Below, one piece after another: positions 27,711-35,975 of a stretch of 63,400 nt of DNA. The notes beneath the pieces are model-generated. The model searched no databases, was not told where the DNA came from, and was given only the letters and a program-made list of their open reading frames with translations. The DNA comes from Herpetosiphon giganteus (GTDB lineage Bacteria > Chloroflexota > Chloroflexia > Chloroflexales > Herpetosiphonaceae). The stretch's first letter is position 1, and every line of letters begins with the position of its first letter. The position numbers and the translations under genes were made by a program. The stretch is from assembly GCF_016907925.1 (NCBI RefSeq), contig NZ_JAFBCZ010000034.1:1-63400 (forward strand). Direction: 5' to 3'.

Positions 27711-28439
27711 GTGAGTTCAACGATTTTTTCCAACGTGATAACGGTTTTGCACGAGCCTCAGCGCGAGGTCAATATTGGCTCGACAGTGCGGGCCTTGCTC
27801 AACACTGGGTTTCAACGCTTGCGCTTGGTTCAGCCAGTCGCCTACTCGGTCGAACGGCTTGATGACATGGCGCATCGCAGTAGCCCATTGGTTGAGCAGA
27901 TTGAAATCTATACCAGCCTTGGCGAGGCCTTAGCCAATATTCCCTATGTGGTGGGGTTTAGTGGTCGCGCTCGTGGCGAACGGCGGGCCGTCAGTTTGCC
28001 CGAATTCGCCCCAACTTTAGCCGCATTGGCGGCGAACGCACCGCTGGCATTGGTGTTTGGCCGTGAAGATCGCGGGCTGGATAACGCAGCGCTTGAGCAA
28101 TGCAGCCAATTAATCAGCATTCCGGTCGATCCTAGCTATCCATCGTTGAACTTGGCCGATGCCGTGCTGGTGGCGTTGTACACGCTGCGCGGCTTGGCAA
28201 CTTCAGCCGAAGCCTTGCCCAAGGTTGAATTAGCCGACCAAGCAGCCCACGATCGCTTGCTCAATTTGCTTGATCAATTGTTGAGCCAGCTAAAATTCTC
28301 GCGAACTGCTGGTCAACAAGCGAGTTCCGTGCGCACAGTGCGCGATTTGCTAGCTCGCGCAACCCCAAACCCCAGCGAAATTGCCCTCGTTACCGCGATG
28401 TGCCGCAAAATGCTGGCAGCCTTGCAAAATAATGAATGA
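27711..28439 (+). CDS. SpoU/TrmH-family RNA 2'-O-methyltransferase (TrmJ-like)
   Basis: 242 residues. The SPOUT knot motifs are clear: REVNIGSTVRALLNTGF, LALVFGREDRGLDNAAL and IPVDPSYPSLNLADAVLVAL. The N-terminal position of the fold and the C-terminal helical part fit the TrmJ/LasT type, which methylates tRNA position 32; an rRNA target is also possible. The GTG at 27711 has AGAGG at seven bases; the longer reading is repeat sequence. A dispersed-repeat core right after the stop may end transcription. Confidence 0.85.
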   Translation: MSSTIFSNVITVLHEPQREVNIGSTVRALLNTGFQRLRLVQPVAYSVERLDDMAHRSSPLVEQIEIYTSLGEALANIPYVVGFSGRARGERRAVSLPEFAPTLAALAANAPLALVFGREDRGLDNAALEQCSQLISIPVDPSYPSLNLADAVLVALYTLRGLATSAEALPKVELADQAAHDRLLNLLDQLLSQLKFSRTAGQQASSVRTVRDLLARATPNPSEIALVTAMCRKMLAALQNNE

Positions 28440-28449
28440 TTGCTAGGTT

Positions 28450-28495
28450 CCCTCACCCCAACCCCTCTCCCACTGAACGCGGGCGAGGGGCTTTT
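28450..28495 (+). terminator. Dispersed palindromic core used as terminator
   Basis: CCCCTCTCCC pairs with GGGCGAGGGG (one mismatch), followed by CTTTTGATT. It starts eleven bases after the SpoU stop. Same family as the cores at 31467, 32923, 46672 and 55843. Confidence 0.65.
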
Positions 28496-28520
28496 GATTC
28501 TGTTGTAATCCGGTGTTTTC

Positions 28521-28549
28521 TTGCAAAAAGCCGACAATTGCTCTACACT
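28521..28549 (+). promoter_or_regulatory. Promoter of the histidine kinase gene
   Basis: TTGCAA (28521-28526), 17-base spacer, TACACT (28544-28549), with the ATG 37 bases further on. Confidence 0.5.
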
Positions 28550-28585
28550 CATTCGGCACGACGACTGCAATGAGGCACGCTGGTT

Positions 28586-30493
28586 ATGATCGATACAGAC
28601 GCTCCAAACGCGGCAATTCTCGCGATTTTGCAAAATGATAATGCTGTGGCTCAAGCCCAGGAGCTGCGAGCGTTTGGCGCAACGTGGCAAAGCCAAAACG
28701 CTGATCCTCAAATGTTGACCAAACTTGGCATCGATGCCGCTACCCAAGCTCGGCTTGATCCCAGTGCCGTGGTAACTGATTTGCTGCTTGGCTATGCCGC
28801 TGCCCGCGAGGAACAGCGCACCCGCCATTGGCAAAACCACTTGATGCGCCGCGTGCAACAGCTCGATGGCTTGCATCGCATTATTAGCGCCGCCAACTCA
28901 ACCCTCGATATTGATGCCTCGCTACAAACGGTGGTCGATACGGTTAGCGATGTGATGCGGGTCGATGTTTGTTCGATTTATCTTTTCGATCAGCATCGGC
29001 GCATGCTGCGTTTGGTCGCGACCCGTGGGCTGAATCCCAAGGCAATTGGCACGGTTGAGGTTGAAATTGGGGTTGGCGTAACTGGTTGGGCTGGCGAATT
29101 GGGCAAGCCGGTGGCGATTTTCGATGTGCGCAACGAGCCACGCTACCAGCTTGAGCCGCTGCTCGAAGAATGGCATTTCCGCTCGCTGCTAGCCGTTCCA
29201 GTGATTTTATTTGCCAGCGAGCGCCACCATATCGAAACCCTGCAAGGCGTGATTACGGTGCAGAATCGCGATCCGCATGAGTTTTCGCAAGAGCAAACCT
29301 CGTATCTCGAAGTGGTGGCGGGCGAAATTGCACTCTCAATTGCCAATGCGCAAATGTATCAACAAACCGATGCCCGTTTGCACCAAAAAATTCGTGAATT
29401 AACCACCTTGCAGCGCGTAACGGCGGCCTTGGCTTCAACCTTAGATGTTGATAATTTGCTGCATTTGATTGTTGAGCAAGCTGTCAAAATTGCCGATGTT
29501 GATCGCACCGATATTTTCCAAGTGCGACCAAATAACAAAGTTAAGATGTTGGCTTCGTATGGCCCAGGCCGCACTTCCGGCGTAGAAGATATGATTGTGC
29601 AGGTGATTCGTGAGCATCGGGCGATTGCTGTACCCAATGCCTACACCGACGAGCGTTGGTCAGGCGTGCAGGCAATTGCCTATCGCGAGGGCTTTCACTC
29701 GTTGTTTGCGCTGCCGATGCGCACTGGCAATCGAATTATCGGGGCCTTGTGTTTTTATAGTTATGCGCCGCGCCACATCGAATACGAACAAGTGCAGTTG
29801 CTCACCACGTTTGCCGATGAAGGTGCAATTGCAATCGAAAATGCCCGTTTGTATGAAGAAACTCAGCGCAATCTGACGATCAAATCGACCTTGCTGCAAG
29901 AGATTCATCATCGCGTGCGCAACAATTTGCAAACGATCTCGGCCTTGCTGCGAATGCAGGCCCGCCGTTTGAACACCGAAACCGAGGGTCGGCAGGCACT
30001 TGATGATAGTGTGCGCCGCATCCATGCGATTGCTGCTGTGCACAATTTGCTCAGCCACGACGGCGAAGGCCAAACCACCGTTCAAGATATTGCCAAGCAA
30101 ATTGCCGAAAATATTCAGATGAGCTTGCCAACCGAAACCCCAGTCGAATTTTTGATCACTGGCGATTCGGTGTTGGTCAATGCGCGGGCGGCAACGGTGC
30201 TTGCCATCGTAATCAATGAATTAGTGCATAATGCGCTTGATCATGGCCTGAGCGCCGAAGGCGGCATTATTGGCATCGATGGCTGGCTGGAAGCAGAACA
30301 CGCTTGGGTGCAAGTGCGTGACGATGGCCCAACCAGGCCAGAGCCGGTTAAACGCCGCGTCAGCACTGGGCTGGGGCTTGGCATTATCGAAACCTTGGTC
30401 AACACCGACCTTGGTGGCAGCTTTGAGTTCAAACGCGAAACCGAATGGACTCGCGCACTGATTAAATTTAGCCCTGATGAATTAGATGATTGA
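28586..30493 (+). CDS. Soluble sensor histidine kinase with two GAF domains
   Basis: 635 residues, no transmembrane segment. An N-terminal helical part (~1-95) precedes GAF 1 (~100-255) and GAF 2 (~270-420). A HisKA_2-type dimerisation box follows with LQEIHHRVRNNLQTISALL (phospho-acceptor His near 440), then an ATPase domain with the N-box INELVHNALDHG and STGLGLGIIETLV. HisKA_2 kinases usually sense light, redox or small molecules in the cytoplasm. No response regulator is adjacent. The GT2 gene follows after six bases. Confidence 0.9.
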   Translation: MIDTDAPNAAILAILQNDNAVAQAQELRAFGATWQSQNADPQMLTKLGIDAATQARLDPSAVVTDLLLGYAAAREEQRTRHWQNHLMRRVQQLDGLHRIISAANSTLDIDASLQTVVDTVSDVMRVDVCSIYLFDQHRRMLRLVATRGLNPKAIGTVEVEIGVGVTGWAGELGKPVAIFDVRNEPRYQLEPLLEEWHFRSLLAVPVILFASERHHIETLQGVITVQNRDPHEFSQEQTSYLEVVAGEIALSIANAQMYQQTDARLHQKIRELTTLQRVTAALASTLDVDNLLHLIVEQAVKIADVDRTDIFQVRPNNKVKMLASYGPGRTSGVEDMIVQVIREHRAIAVPNAYTDERWSGVQAIAYREGFHSLFALPMRTGNRIIGALCFYSYAPRHIEYEQVQLLTTFADEGAIAIENARLYEETQRNLTIKSTLLQEIHHRVRNNLQTISALLRMQARRLNTETEGRQALDDSVRRIHAIAAVHNLLSHDGEGQTTVQDIAKQIAENIQMSLPTETPVEFLITGDSVLVNARAATVLAIVINELVHNALDHGLSAEGGIIGIDGWLEAEHAWVQVRDDGPTRPEPVKRRVSTGLGLGIIETLVNTDLGGSFEFKRETEWTRALIKFSPDELDD

Positions 30494-30499
30494 GCCAGC

Positions 30500-31450
30500 A
30501 TGACCCAACTATCGCTCATTTGCACCGTCAAAAACGAAGCCGATACCATTGCCGATTTGCTCGATTCGATGTTGGCCCAAAGCCGCCAGCCCGATGAGAT
30601 TGTTGTCAACGATTGTGGCTCGACCGATGCTACTGCGGCAATTGTGCAAAGCTATATCGATCGCGGCGCAGCAATTCGATTGGTTCAAGGTGGTTTTAAT
30701 ATCTCTTCTGGCCGCAATAATGCGATTATGCATGCCCAAGGCCGCTTGATTGCCTCCACCGATGCGGGGTTAGCGCTCGATCGCGAATGGCTTGAACGGA
30801 TTGTCGCGCCACTAGAAGCAGATCAAGCAGATTTAGTGGCGGGCTTTTATCAAGCAGCGCCGCGCAGCGACCTCGAAACCGCAATTGGCGCAACCAACTA
30901 TCCACTAGCCGCAGAAGTTGATCCCAGTCGTTTTTTGGCGGCTGGCCAATCGGTGGCGTTTCGCAAAGTTGTGTGGGAAACCGTCGGCGGCTATCCCGAA
31001 TGGCTCGACCACTGCGAAGATTTAGTGTTTGATCAAGCGGCAACTGCGGCGGGTTTCCGCAGCACAGCGGTGCTTGATGCAGTTGTACATTTCCAGCCGC
31101 GCTCAAGTTTTCGCGCCCTCTTTCGCCAATATTTCTTTTATGCCCGCGGCGATGGCGTTGCCAACCTCTGGCCATTGCGCCATGCGATTCGTTATGCAAC
31201 CTATTTTGGTTTGTTAGTTTTGCTGCGCAACCTGCCCCAACGCCCATGGCTTGGCGCTTTATTGGGCCTCGGCCTTGCTGGCTACACCCGCAAACCCTAT
31301 CGCCGCTTGTGGCGGGCAACCAAAGGCTGGCCATTCGCTCGTCGGCTCAAAACCCTCAGTTTACCGCCAGTTATTCGCGTGGTTGGCGATGTCGCCAAAA
31401 TGGTTGGCTATCCGGTTGGTTGGCTGGTGCGGCTGCGTAAATTCAAATAA
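30500..31450 (+). CDS. Family 2 glycosyltransferase
   Basis: 316 residues. The GT2 start LSLICTVKNEADTIADLLDS, the EIVVNDCGSTDAT nucleotide-binding strand, an STDAGL metal-binding position and a CEDLVFDQ acceptor-side acidic motif are present. The C-terminal part (~215-316) is basic and amphipathic, suggesting membrane association. It probably adds sugars to a lipid- or wall-linked glycan; the donor is unknown. It is co-transcribed with the upstream kinase. A repeat core with U-rich tail lies directly after it. Confidence 0.88.
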   Translation: MTQLSLICTVKNEADTIADLLDSMLAQSRQPDEIVVNDCGSTDATAAIVQSYIDRGAAIRLVQGGFNISSGRNNAIMHAQGRLIASTDAGLALDREWLERIVAPLEADQADLVAGFYQAAPRSDLETAIGATNYPLAAEVDPSRFLAAGQSVAFRKVVWETVGGYPEWLDHCEDLVFDQAATAAGFRSTAVLDAVVHFQPRSSFRALFRQYFFYARGDGVANLWPLRHAIRYATYFGLLVLLRNLPQRPWLGALLGLGLAGYTRKPYRRLWRATKGWPFARRLKTLSLPPVIRVVGDVAKMVGYPVGWLVRLRKFK

Positions 31451-31466
31451 TCGGGGTTGTAAGCTT

Positions 31467-31597
31467 CCCTCACCCCAACCCCGCTCCCGTGACGCGGGCG
31501 AGGGGCTTTAATCTGGTGGTTCGCTCCCAATTCCTTGGTAAAAACGGGTACTCCCCCTCGCCCGCGTTTTCGTGGGCAAGGGGGCTGGGGGTGAAGG
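31467..31597. repeat. Paired palindromic core repeat
   Basis: Two copies of the core in opposite orientation, CCCTCACCCCAACCC...CGGGCGAGGGG and CCCCCTCGCCCGCG...GGGGGCTGGGGGTG, which can fold on each other. It begins 17 bp after the GT2 stop. Confidence 0.7.
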
Positions 31598-31703
31598 AAT
31601 ACTCTCCTACACACTAAAACCCACCAAATGGCTGATTGACAAGCCTTAAGCACCTTTGATAGCATCGGATTCTCTGGATTCTAGAAGATATAGGAGTGAT
31701 GTG

Positions 31704-32915
31704 ATGCGTTATCGTCGAGGGTTAGCTTGGTTATTGTTGGGTTTGGTTGGCTGTAGTAGCGCCAGCAACCAACCACAGCCAAGCGCCAATGTGATTGCCG
31801 CCGAGCCAAGCGCAATTCCTGCCGCAACCAGTGTTCCAACTGTTGCTGCCACCCTGCAACCAAGCCCAACCGTGAGCAGCCAATTATTGCCTCAGCCGTT
31901 GTATGCGCTTTCATCGCAACCAAATGGCGTGCAGATTGTGCGCCTCGAAACTGATGGCAAAACCCTTACGCCAATTACCAGCGAGCAAAATGGGGTCTTC
32001 GATTATCAGATCAGCAACCTCGGCCAAATTGCCTACATCGCCAACAACGATTTAATTTTGGTTGATGCGCTGGGCCAAAATCGCGAGATCTTGGTCGATG
32101 GGCCAACCATCGATCCCCAAGCAGATACCAATGTCTTTCATCGTGATCAGCTCAATACGCCGCGCTGGTCGCCCGATGGCAGTTCGATTGCCTTTAGTTG
32201 GGGCGGTTTGCAAGTGCTCAGCCTGATTGATCGTAAGCAAACGATGCTTCAACCGCACACCAGCAACACAGATGCAGCCCTCGCCGATATTTACGATTAT
32301 TCGGTGTTATATGGGCCAAATAGTTGGTCGCCCGATGGCAGCAAAATTTTGGCTGCGGCAGGATTTGTGCCCGAGGGTGGCAATTTAGTCTTGTTTGATT
32401 TGGCTACATCTGCGCCCTTAACGATTACGATCAATGGCAATTATCCATGTTGTCATGTAAGCTGGGAGCCAGATGGCAGTGCAATTAACGTCACGAACGA
32501 GGTTTTTGGCATGTTTCCAACTGGTTGGTGGCATATCAACCCCAGCACAGGCGAATCGAAGGCGTTGATCGATGGCGATAATGTTGCGCCATTCCAGCCA
32601 GTTTCAAGTGTTTTCATGCAGCCCGATGGCAGCCATTTGGCCTTTGTTGGCACGGCCAGCGGCAACGATCCGATGGAAGTGGCGGTTCCCTTGACCCTCA
32701 GCCAAATTGGCTTGGATGGCAGCATCACGCCATTGCGCCAAGATAGCCAGACCATTGGCAGCGTCTTGTGGTCGCCTGATGGCAGCGGCGCAGTCATCGT
32801 CCCATCAATTATGGCCGAAACGCAATTGCAATGGATTCCCAGCAATGGCAGCGCGATCGCCGATTTGGCATTAAGCGGGGCCAATATGCAATGGGCCATC
32901 GCACTCGATCAATAG
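31704..32915 (+). CDS. TolB-like beta-propeller lipoprotein
   Basis: 403 residues. The lipobox LLLGLVGCSS (~10-19) marks an exported, lipid-anchored protein. After a Ser/Pro/Thr linker come at least five WSPDGS-type propeller strands (WSPDGSSIAF, WSPDGSKIL, WEPDGSAIN, MQPDGSHLAF, WSPDGSGAVI), as in TolB/PD40 domains. It is probably a binding protein; no enzyme signature is seen. The ATG at 31704 follows AGGAG at seven bases. It stands alone between two repeat blocks. Confidence 0.78.
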   Translation: MRYRRGLAWLLLGLVGCSSASNQPQPSANVIAAEPSAIPAATSVPTVAATLQPSPTVSSQLLPQPLYALSSQPNGVQIVRLETDGKTLTPITSEQNGVFDYQISNLGQIAYIANNDLILVDALGQNREILVDGPTIDPQADTNVFHRDQLNTPRWSPDGSSIAFSWGGLQVLSLIDRKQTMLQPHTSNTDAALADIYDYSVLYGPNSWSPDGSKILAAAGFVPEGGNLVLFDLATSAPLTITINGNYPCCHVSWEPDGSAINVTNEVFGMFPTGWWHINPSTGESKALIDGDNVAPFQPVSSVFMQPDGSHLAFVGTASGNDPMEVAVPLTLSQIGLDGSITPLRQDSQTIGSVLWSPDGSGAVIVPSIMAETQLQWIPSNGSAIADLALSGANMQWAIALDQ

Positions 32916-32922
32916 TTATATT

Positions 32923-33178
32923 CCCTCACCCCCAACCCCTCTCCCGTCCAACGGGCGAGGGGCTTTAACGCCGTGGTTCGTGCAAAAATCCTTGCAAAAA
33001 CGGGTGCTCCTCCTCGCGCGCGTTCAGTGGGAGAGGGGGTTGGGGGGTGAGGGAACGCTCCACCGCCGACCAATCGCTCAAAACCGACCCTTGAAAGGAG
33101 GGGGCTGGGGGGTGAGGGACGCTACAAACCACCAATTCTTTAAAATCTACCCTTGCCTTGAAAGGCTGGGGGTGAAGG
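32923..33178. repeat. Palindromic core repeat cluster
   Basis: A full inverted pair (32923-33053: CCCTCACCCCC... and ...GGGGGGTGAGGG) is followed by two partial cores (about 33080-33119 and 33152-33178, each with GCTGGGGG-GTGA). Repeated insertion or gene conversion at this site is likely. No gene. Confidence 0.7.
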
Positions 33179-33185
33179 AACAATC

Positions 33186-33404
33186 CTAGTCATCCTCACG
33201 CCGCTCATTTGGATTTGGCTCATCGAGAGGAAGCGGCGCAACCTGCAAGCCATCGCGATCGACATACAGCGGCGGCGTTGGCATCACCCCATTTTCAAAG
33301 GCTGGGTTTGGTGCAACCGGCGGCACAACCGTAGCGTCGGATGCTTGATCGCCAACATAGGTACGCTCAAATTCATCAGCATCTTTAAATAATTGGTCAC
33401 TCAT
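33186..33404 (-). CDS. Small acidic protein, unknown function
   Basis: 72 residues, start MSDQLFKDADEFERTYVGDQ, with a proline-rich middle (VPPVAPNP) and an acidic-basic end (NERREDD). No membrane segment or known domain. The ATG at 33404 is five bases after TTAGGAG, and an extended -10-like TGC-TATAGC lies upstream on the minus strand (about 33445-33453). It is transcribed away from the DUF4230 gene. It is probably real because of its ribosome site, but homologues would be needed. Confidence 0.5.
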   Translation of the reverse strand: MSDQLFKDADEFERTYVGDQASDATVVPPVAPNPAFENGVMPTPPLYVDRDGLQVAPLPLDEPNPNERREDD

Positions 33405-33528
33405 ACAAACTCCTAACACAAATATCATCGCCCTACGCCCTAGGCTATAGCAGAAAATGCACCACGCCAGCATTTTTCGGCTATACTACCAAGTACCTAT
33501 GATTGAGCTTCGCCAAAGGAGGCTCCAA

Positions 33529-34347
33529 ATGTACCGTCAACGGAATTCTGGCTGTATAAGTAGTTTGTTTTTTCTGCTCATCGGAGCACTTGGAATTATG
33601 GTTGTGCTTTCGATAACTGGCCTTTTTGACCCAATTGGCATGTGGTTCAGCAAGCCACAAACCGTCAACAATGCCCAAGGCCCAGCAATTGTGCAACAAT
33701 TACGTGCTCGTAACGAGTGGATCACCTTTTCATATCAGGCCGATCAAGTGATTGAGGCCCGCAACGAAGGCAACTTCTTCCAAGAGTTGCTGTATGGCGA
33801 TCGGATTTTGCTGCAAGCCCGCGGCGAGGTCGGGCTTGGCATCGATATGAGCGAATTGCGCGATGATCAAATTGTGATCGACGGCAAATCGATTAACATT
33901 ACCTTGCCACCAACCCGCATCATCTACTCGCGCTTGGATAACCAAGCCACACGGGTCTATGATCGTGAGCAGGGTTGGCTGAGTCGAGGCGATGTTAATT
34001 TAGAAAGTAATGCCCGTAGTTTCGCTGAACAATCAATTATTCAGAGTGCTTGCGAAAATGGCGTGCTTGATCGCGCTGCAATCGAAGCGCAAAAAAATGT
34101 CAGTGATTTATTGTATTCACTCGACTATACCAATGTGACAGTGAATGTGAGCAAAGTTGGCGATTGTGCTGGCAGCGCCAATCAAACGGCTCCCCAACAG
34201 CCAAATGTGATGGAGCCAACCGCGCCAGCCAGTGTCCCGACCAATAGCACCGCCCAACCAAGCGTTGCGCCCCAACCAAACCTTGCGCCAACGCCAACCA
34301 GCAGCGGCGGTAGTCTTTCCGGAACTGCGGTTCCAATTAACCCTTAA
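33529..34347 (+). CDS. DUF4230 membrane-anchored protein
   Basis: 272 residues. One N-terminal transmembrane helix (~12-32, FFLLIGALGIMVVLSI) is followed by an exported domain (~50-205). Its pattern fits DUF4230: LLYGDRILLQARGEVGLGID, ITLPPTRIIYSRLDN, REQGWLSRGDVNLE. The tail is Pro/Ala/Ser/Gln-rich and disordered. The family function is unknown. The ATG at 33529 has AAAGGAGG six bases upstream; -10 TATACT at 33482-33487. The era gene follows after 29 bases. Confidence 0.78.
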   Translation: MYRQRNSGCISSLFFLLIGALGIMVVLSITGLFDPIGMWFSKPQTVNNAQGPAIVQQLRARNEWITFSYQADQVIEARNEGNFFQELLYGDRILLQARGEVGLGIDMSELRDDQIVIDGKSINITLPPTRIIYSRLDNQATRVYDREQGWLSRGDVNLESNARSFAEQSIIQSACENGVLDRAAIEAQKNVSDLLYSLDYTNVTVNVSKVGDCAGSANQTAPQQPNVMEPTAPASVPTNSTAQPSVAPQPNLAPTPTSSGGSLSGTAVPINP

Positions 34348-34376
34348 AGTGATTAACACTAGAATTTGATGGAGCT

Positions 34377-35861
34377 ATGTTAGAACTTACTTTTGATGCT
34401 GATGCACGGGCTTTATATGCCTACTTTACCGATATTAACGAAGGCGATGACGCGAGCCAGCTGGAAATTCCAGGGGTCTTTTTATTAGATGCCGCTGGGC
34501 AGATCGTTGGCGTGCAGTTGCAATTGGCTTCAGCACCGAAAAAAAGCTTTTTGCAATATGCCCAAGGCTTCGAAGAGCTGCACTACGACGAAGAAAATCG
34601 CCAATTAACCCTGAGTTTCGGCCAGCACGAAGTCGCCACCAGCGAAGAACTGCCCTACGAGGCGATTGTTGATCTCGACCGCAAAGGCCGCGCCTTGGGC
34701 ATCGAAATCCAAGCTATGATCGAGTTTGGTATCAACGATCGGCTTGAAGCGCTCAACCCTTGGTTGGTTGCTTTCGATGAAGATGGCGACGCTGAGTTCG
34801 ACGACGACGATGAAGCTGACGACGAGCAACCAGAAGTCAAGCTCGCGCCAAAGGCCAAAGTTGAGGCCGATGCCGAGGTTGAGGACGAGGACGAAGACGG
34901 GCCAGTCGTGCATCAACTGCCAGTCAAACTCAACCCAAATTTACCCAAGCCCTTGCTGCCAACCGATCAGGAAGTTCATAGTGGTTTCGTGGCCTTGGTC
35001 GGCAAGCCGAACGTCGGCAAATCGACCTTGTTGAATGCCTATCTTGGCCAAAAAGTCTCGATTGTTTCGCCGAAACCGCAAACCACCCGTGTACCAGTGC
35101 GTGGCATTCTCAACGGCCCCGATGCCCAGATTATTTTCGTCGATACGCCAGGGATTCACAAACCACGGCATAAACTTGGCAATTTTATGGTCGATGTGGC
35201 CAAAAAGGCCGTGCCAAACGCCGATGTGATCTGCTTTATGGTCGATATTACGGTGCCACCCAACCGCATGGATCGCGAAATTGCCCAAATGGTTTTGCTC
35301 TCGCGCAAGCCGCATATTTTGGTGCTCAACAAAGTCGATGCCACCGACGAGGCCGATAAGCATTTGCAAGAATATCGCGACCTCGCGCCATGGGAAATGG
35401 AAGTTGCCGTTTCAGCTCGCGATAAGCTTGGCATGGAAACCTTGCTCGAAGAAATCGTCAAGCGTTTGCCAGTCGGCCATCGCCTGTACCCAGAAGATCA
35501 ACTTTCCGATGTTTCCGAGCGCACCTTGGTCGCCGAGATGATTCGCGAAAAGGTTATGCTCAACACCGAGGAAGAAATTCCGCACTCGGTCGCGGTCGAA
35601 GTTGAAGAATGGGAAGATCGCGGCAAGGTGATTTACATTCGAGCCAATATCTCGGTCGAAAAAGACTCGCAAAAAGGCATCATCATTGGGGCCGGTGGCT
35701 CGATGCTGCGCAAAATCGGCGCAACTTCACGCTTTGAAATCGAGCGCTCAATTGGCCGCCAAATCTATCTCGACCTGTGGATCAAGGTGCGTGAAAATTG
35801 GCGACAAAAGCCCAATGAGCTGCGCTGGCTCGGCTATGACGTAAAGTACTATAGGGATTAA
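34377..35861 (+). CDS. era: Era GTPase with N-terminal DUF2283-like extension
   Basis: 494 residues, about 190 more than usual for Era. Residues ~1-125 look like two DUF2283 units (LTFDADARALYAYF, VFLLDAAGQIVGVQLQL; EAIVDLDRKGRALGIEI). An acidic linker (~140-180) follows, then Era proper. Its G1 GKPNVGKST (~209) precedes a switch region PKPQTTR, then G3 DTPG, G4 NKVD and the C-terminal KH domain with its GAGGSMLRKIG loop. Era assists 30S maturation by binding the 3' end of 16S rRNA. One uninterrupted frame spans both parts, so this is a true fusion. Confidence 0.92.
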   Translation: MLELTFDADARALYAYFTDINEGDDASQLEIPGVFLLDAAGQIVGVQLQLASAPKKSFLQYAQGFEELHYDEENRQLTLSFGQHEVATSEELPYEAIVDLDRKGRALGIEIQAMIEFGINDRLEALNPWLVAFDEDGDAEFDDDDEADDEQPEVKLAPKAKVEADAEVEDEDEDGPVVHQLPVKLNPNLPKPLLPTDQEVHSGFVALVGKPNVGKSTLLNAYLGQKVSIVSPKPQTTRVPVRGILNGPDAQIIFVDTPGIHKPRHKLGNFMVDVAKKAVPNADVICFMVDITVPPNRMDREIAQMVLLSRKPHILVLNKVDATDEADKHLQEYRDLAPWEMEVAVSARDKLGMETLLEEIVKRLPVGHRLYPEDQLSDVSERTLVAEMIREKVMLNTEEEIPHSVAVEVEEWEDRGKVIYIRANISVEKDSQKGIIIGAGGSMLRKIGATSRFEIERSIGRQIYLDLWIKVRENWRQKPNELRWLGYDVKYYRD

Positions 35862-35891
35862 CCCCAATAGGCTAACCCTTTATGGACAAAT

Positions 35892-35915
35892 GGCAGGGGA
35901 TACGCATCCCCTGCC
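35892..35915 (+). terminator. Terminator after era
   Basis: GGCAGGGGA (35892-35900) pairs perfectly with TCCCCTGCC (35907-35915), then TTAGTGATTTT. Confidence 0.75.
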
Positions 35916-35975
35916 TTAGTGATTTTATGCCATACTACAGTGTGTGGTATTTTTTTGTAATCCATGAGGCGGCCT

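Noticed and set aside
34377-34960. DUF2283 region of era as a separate gene joined by sequencing error
   Set aside because: One open frame with normal codon use runs through both parts and no second ribosome site precedes the GTPase part.
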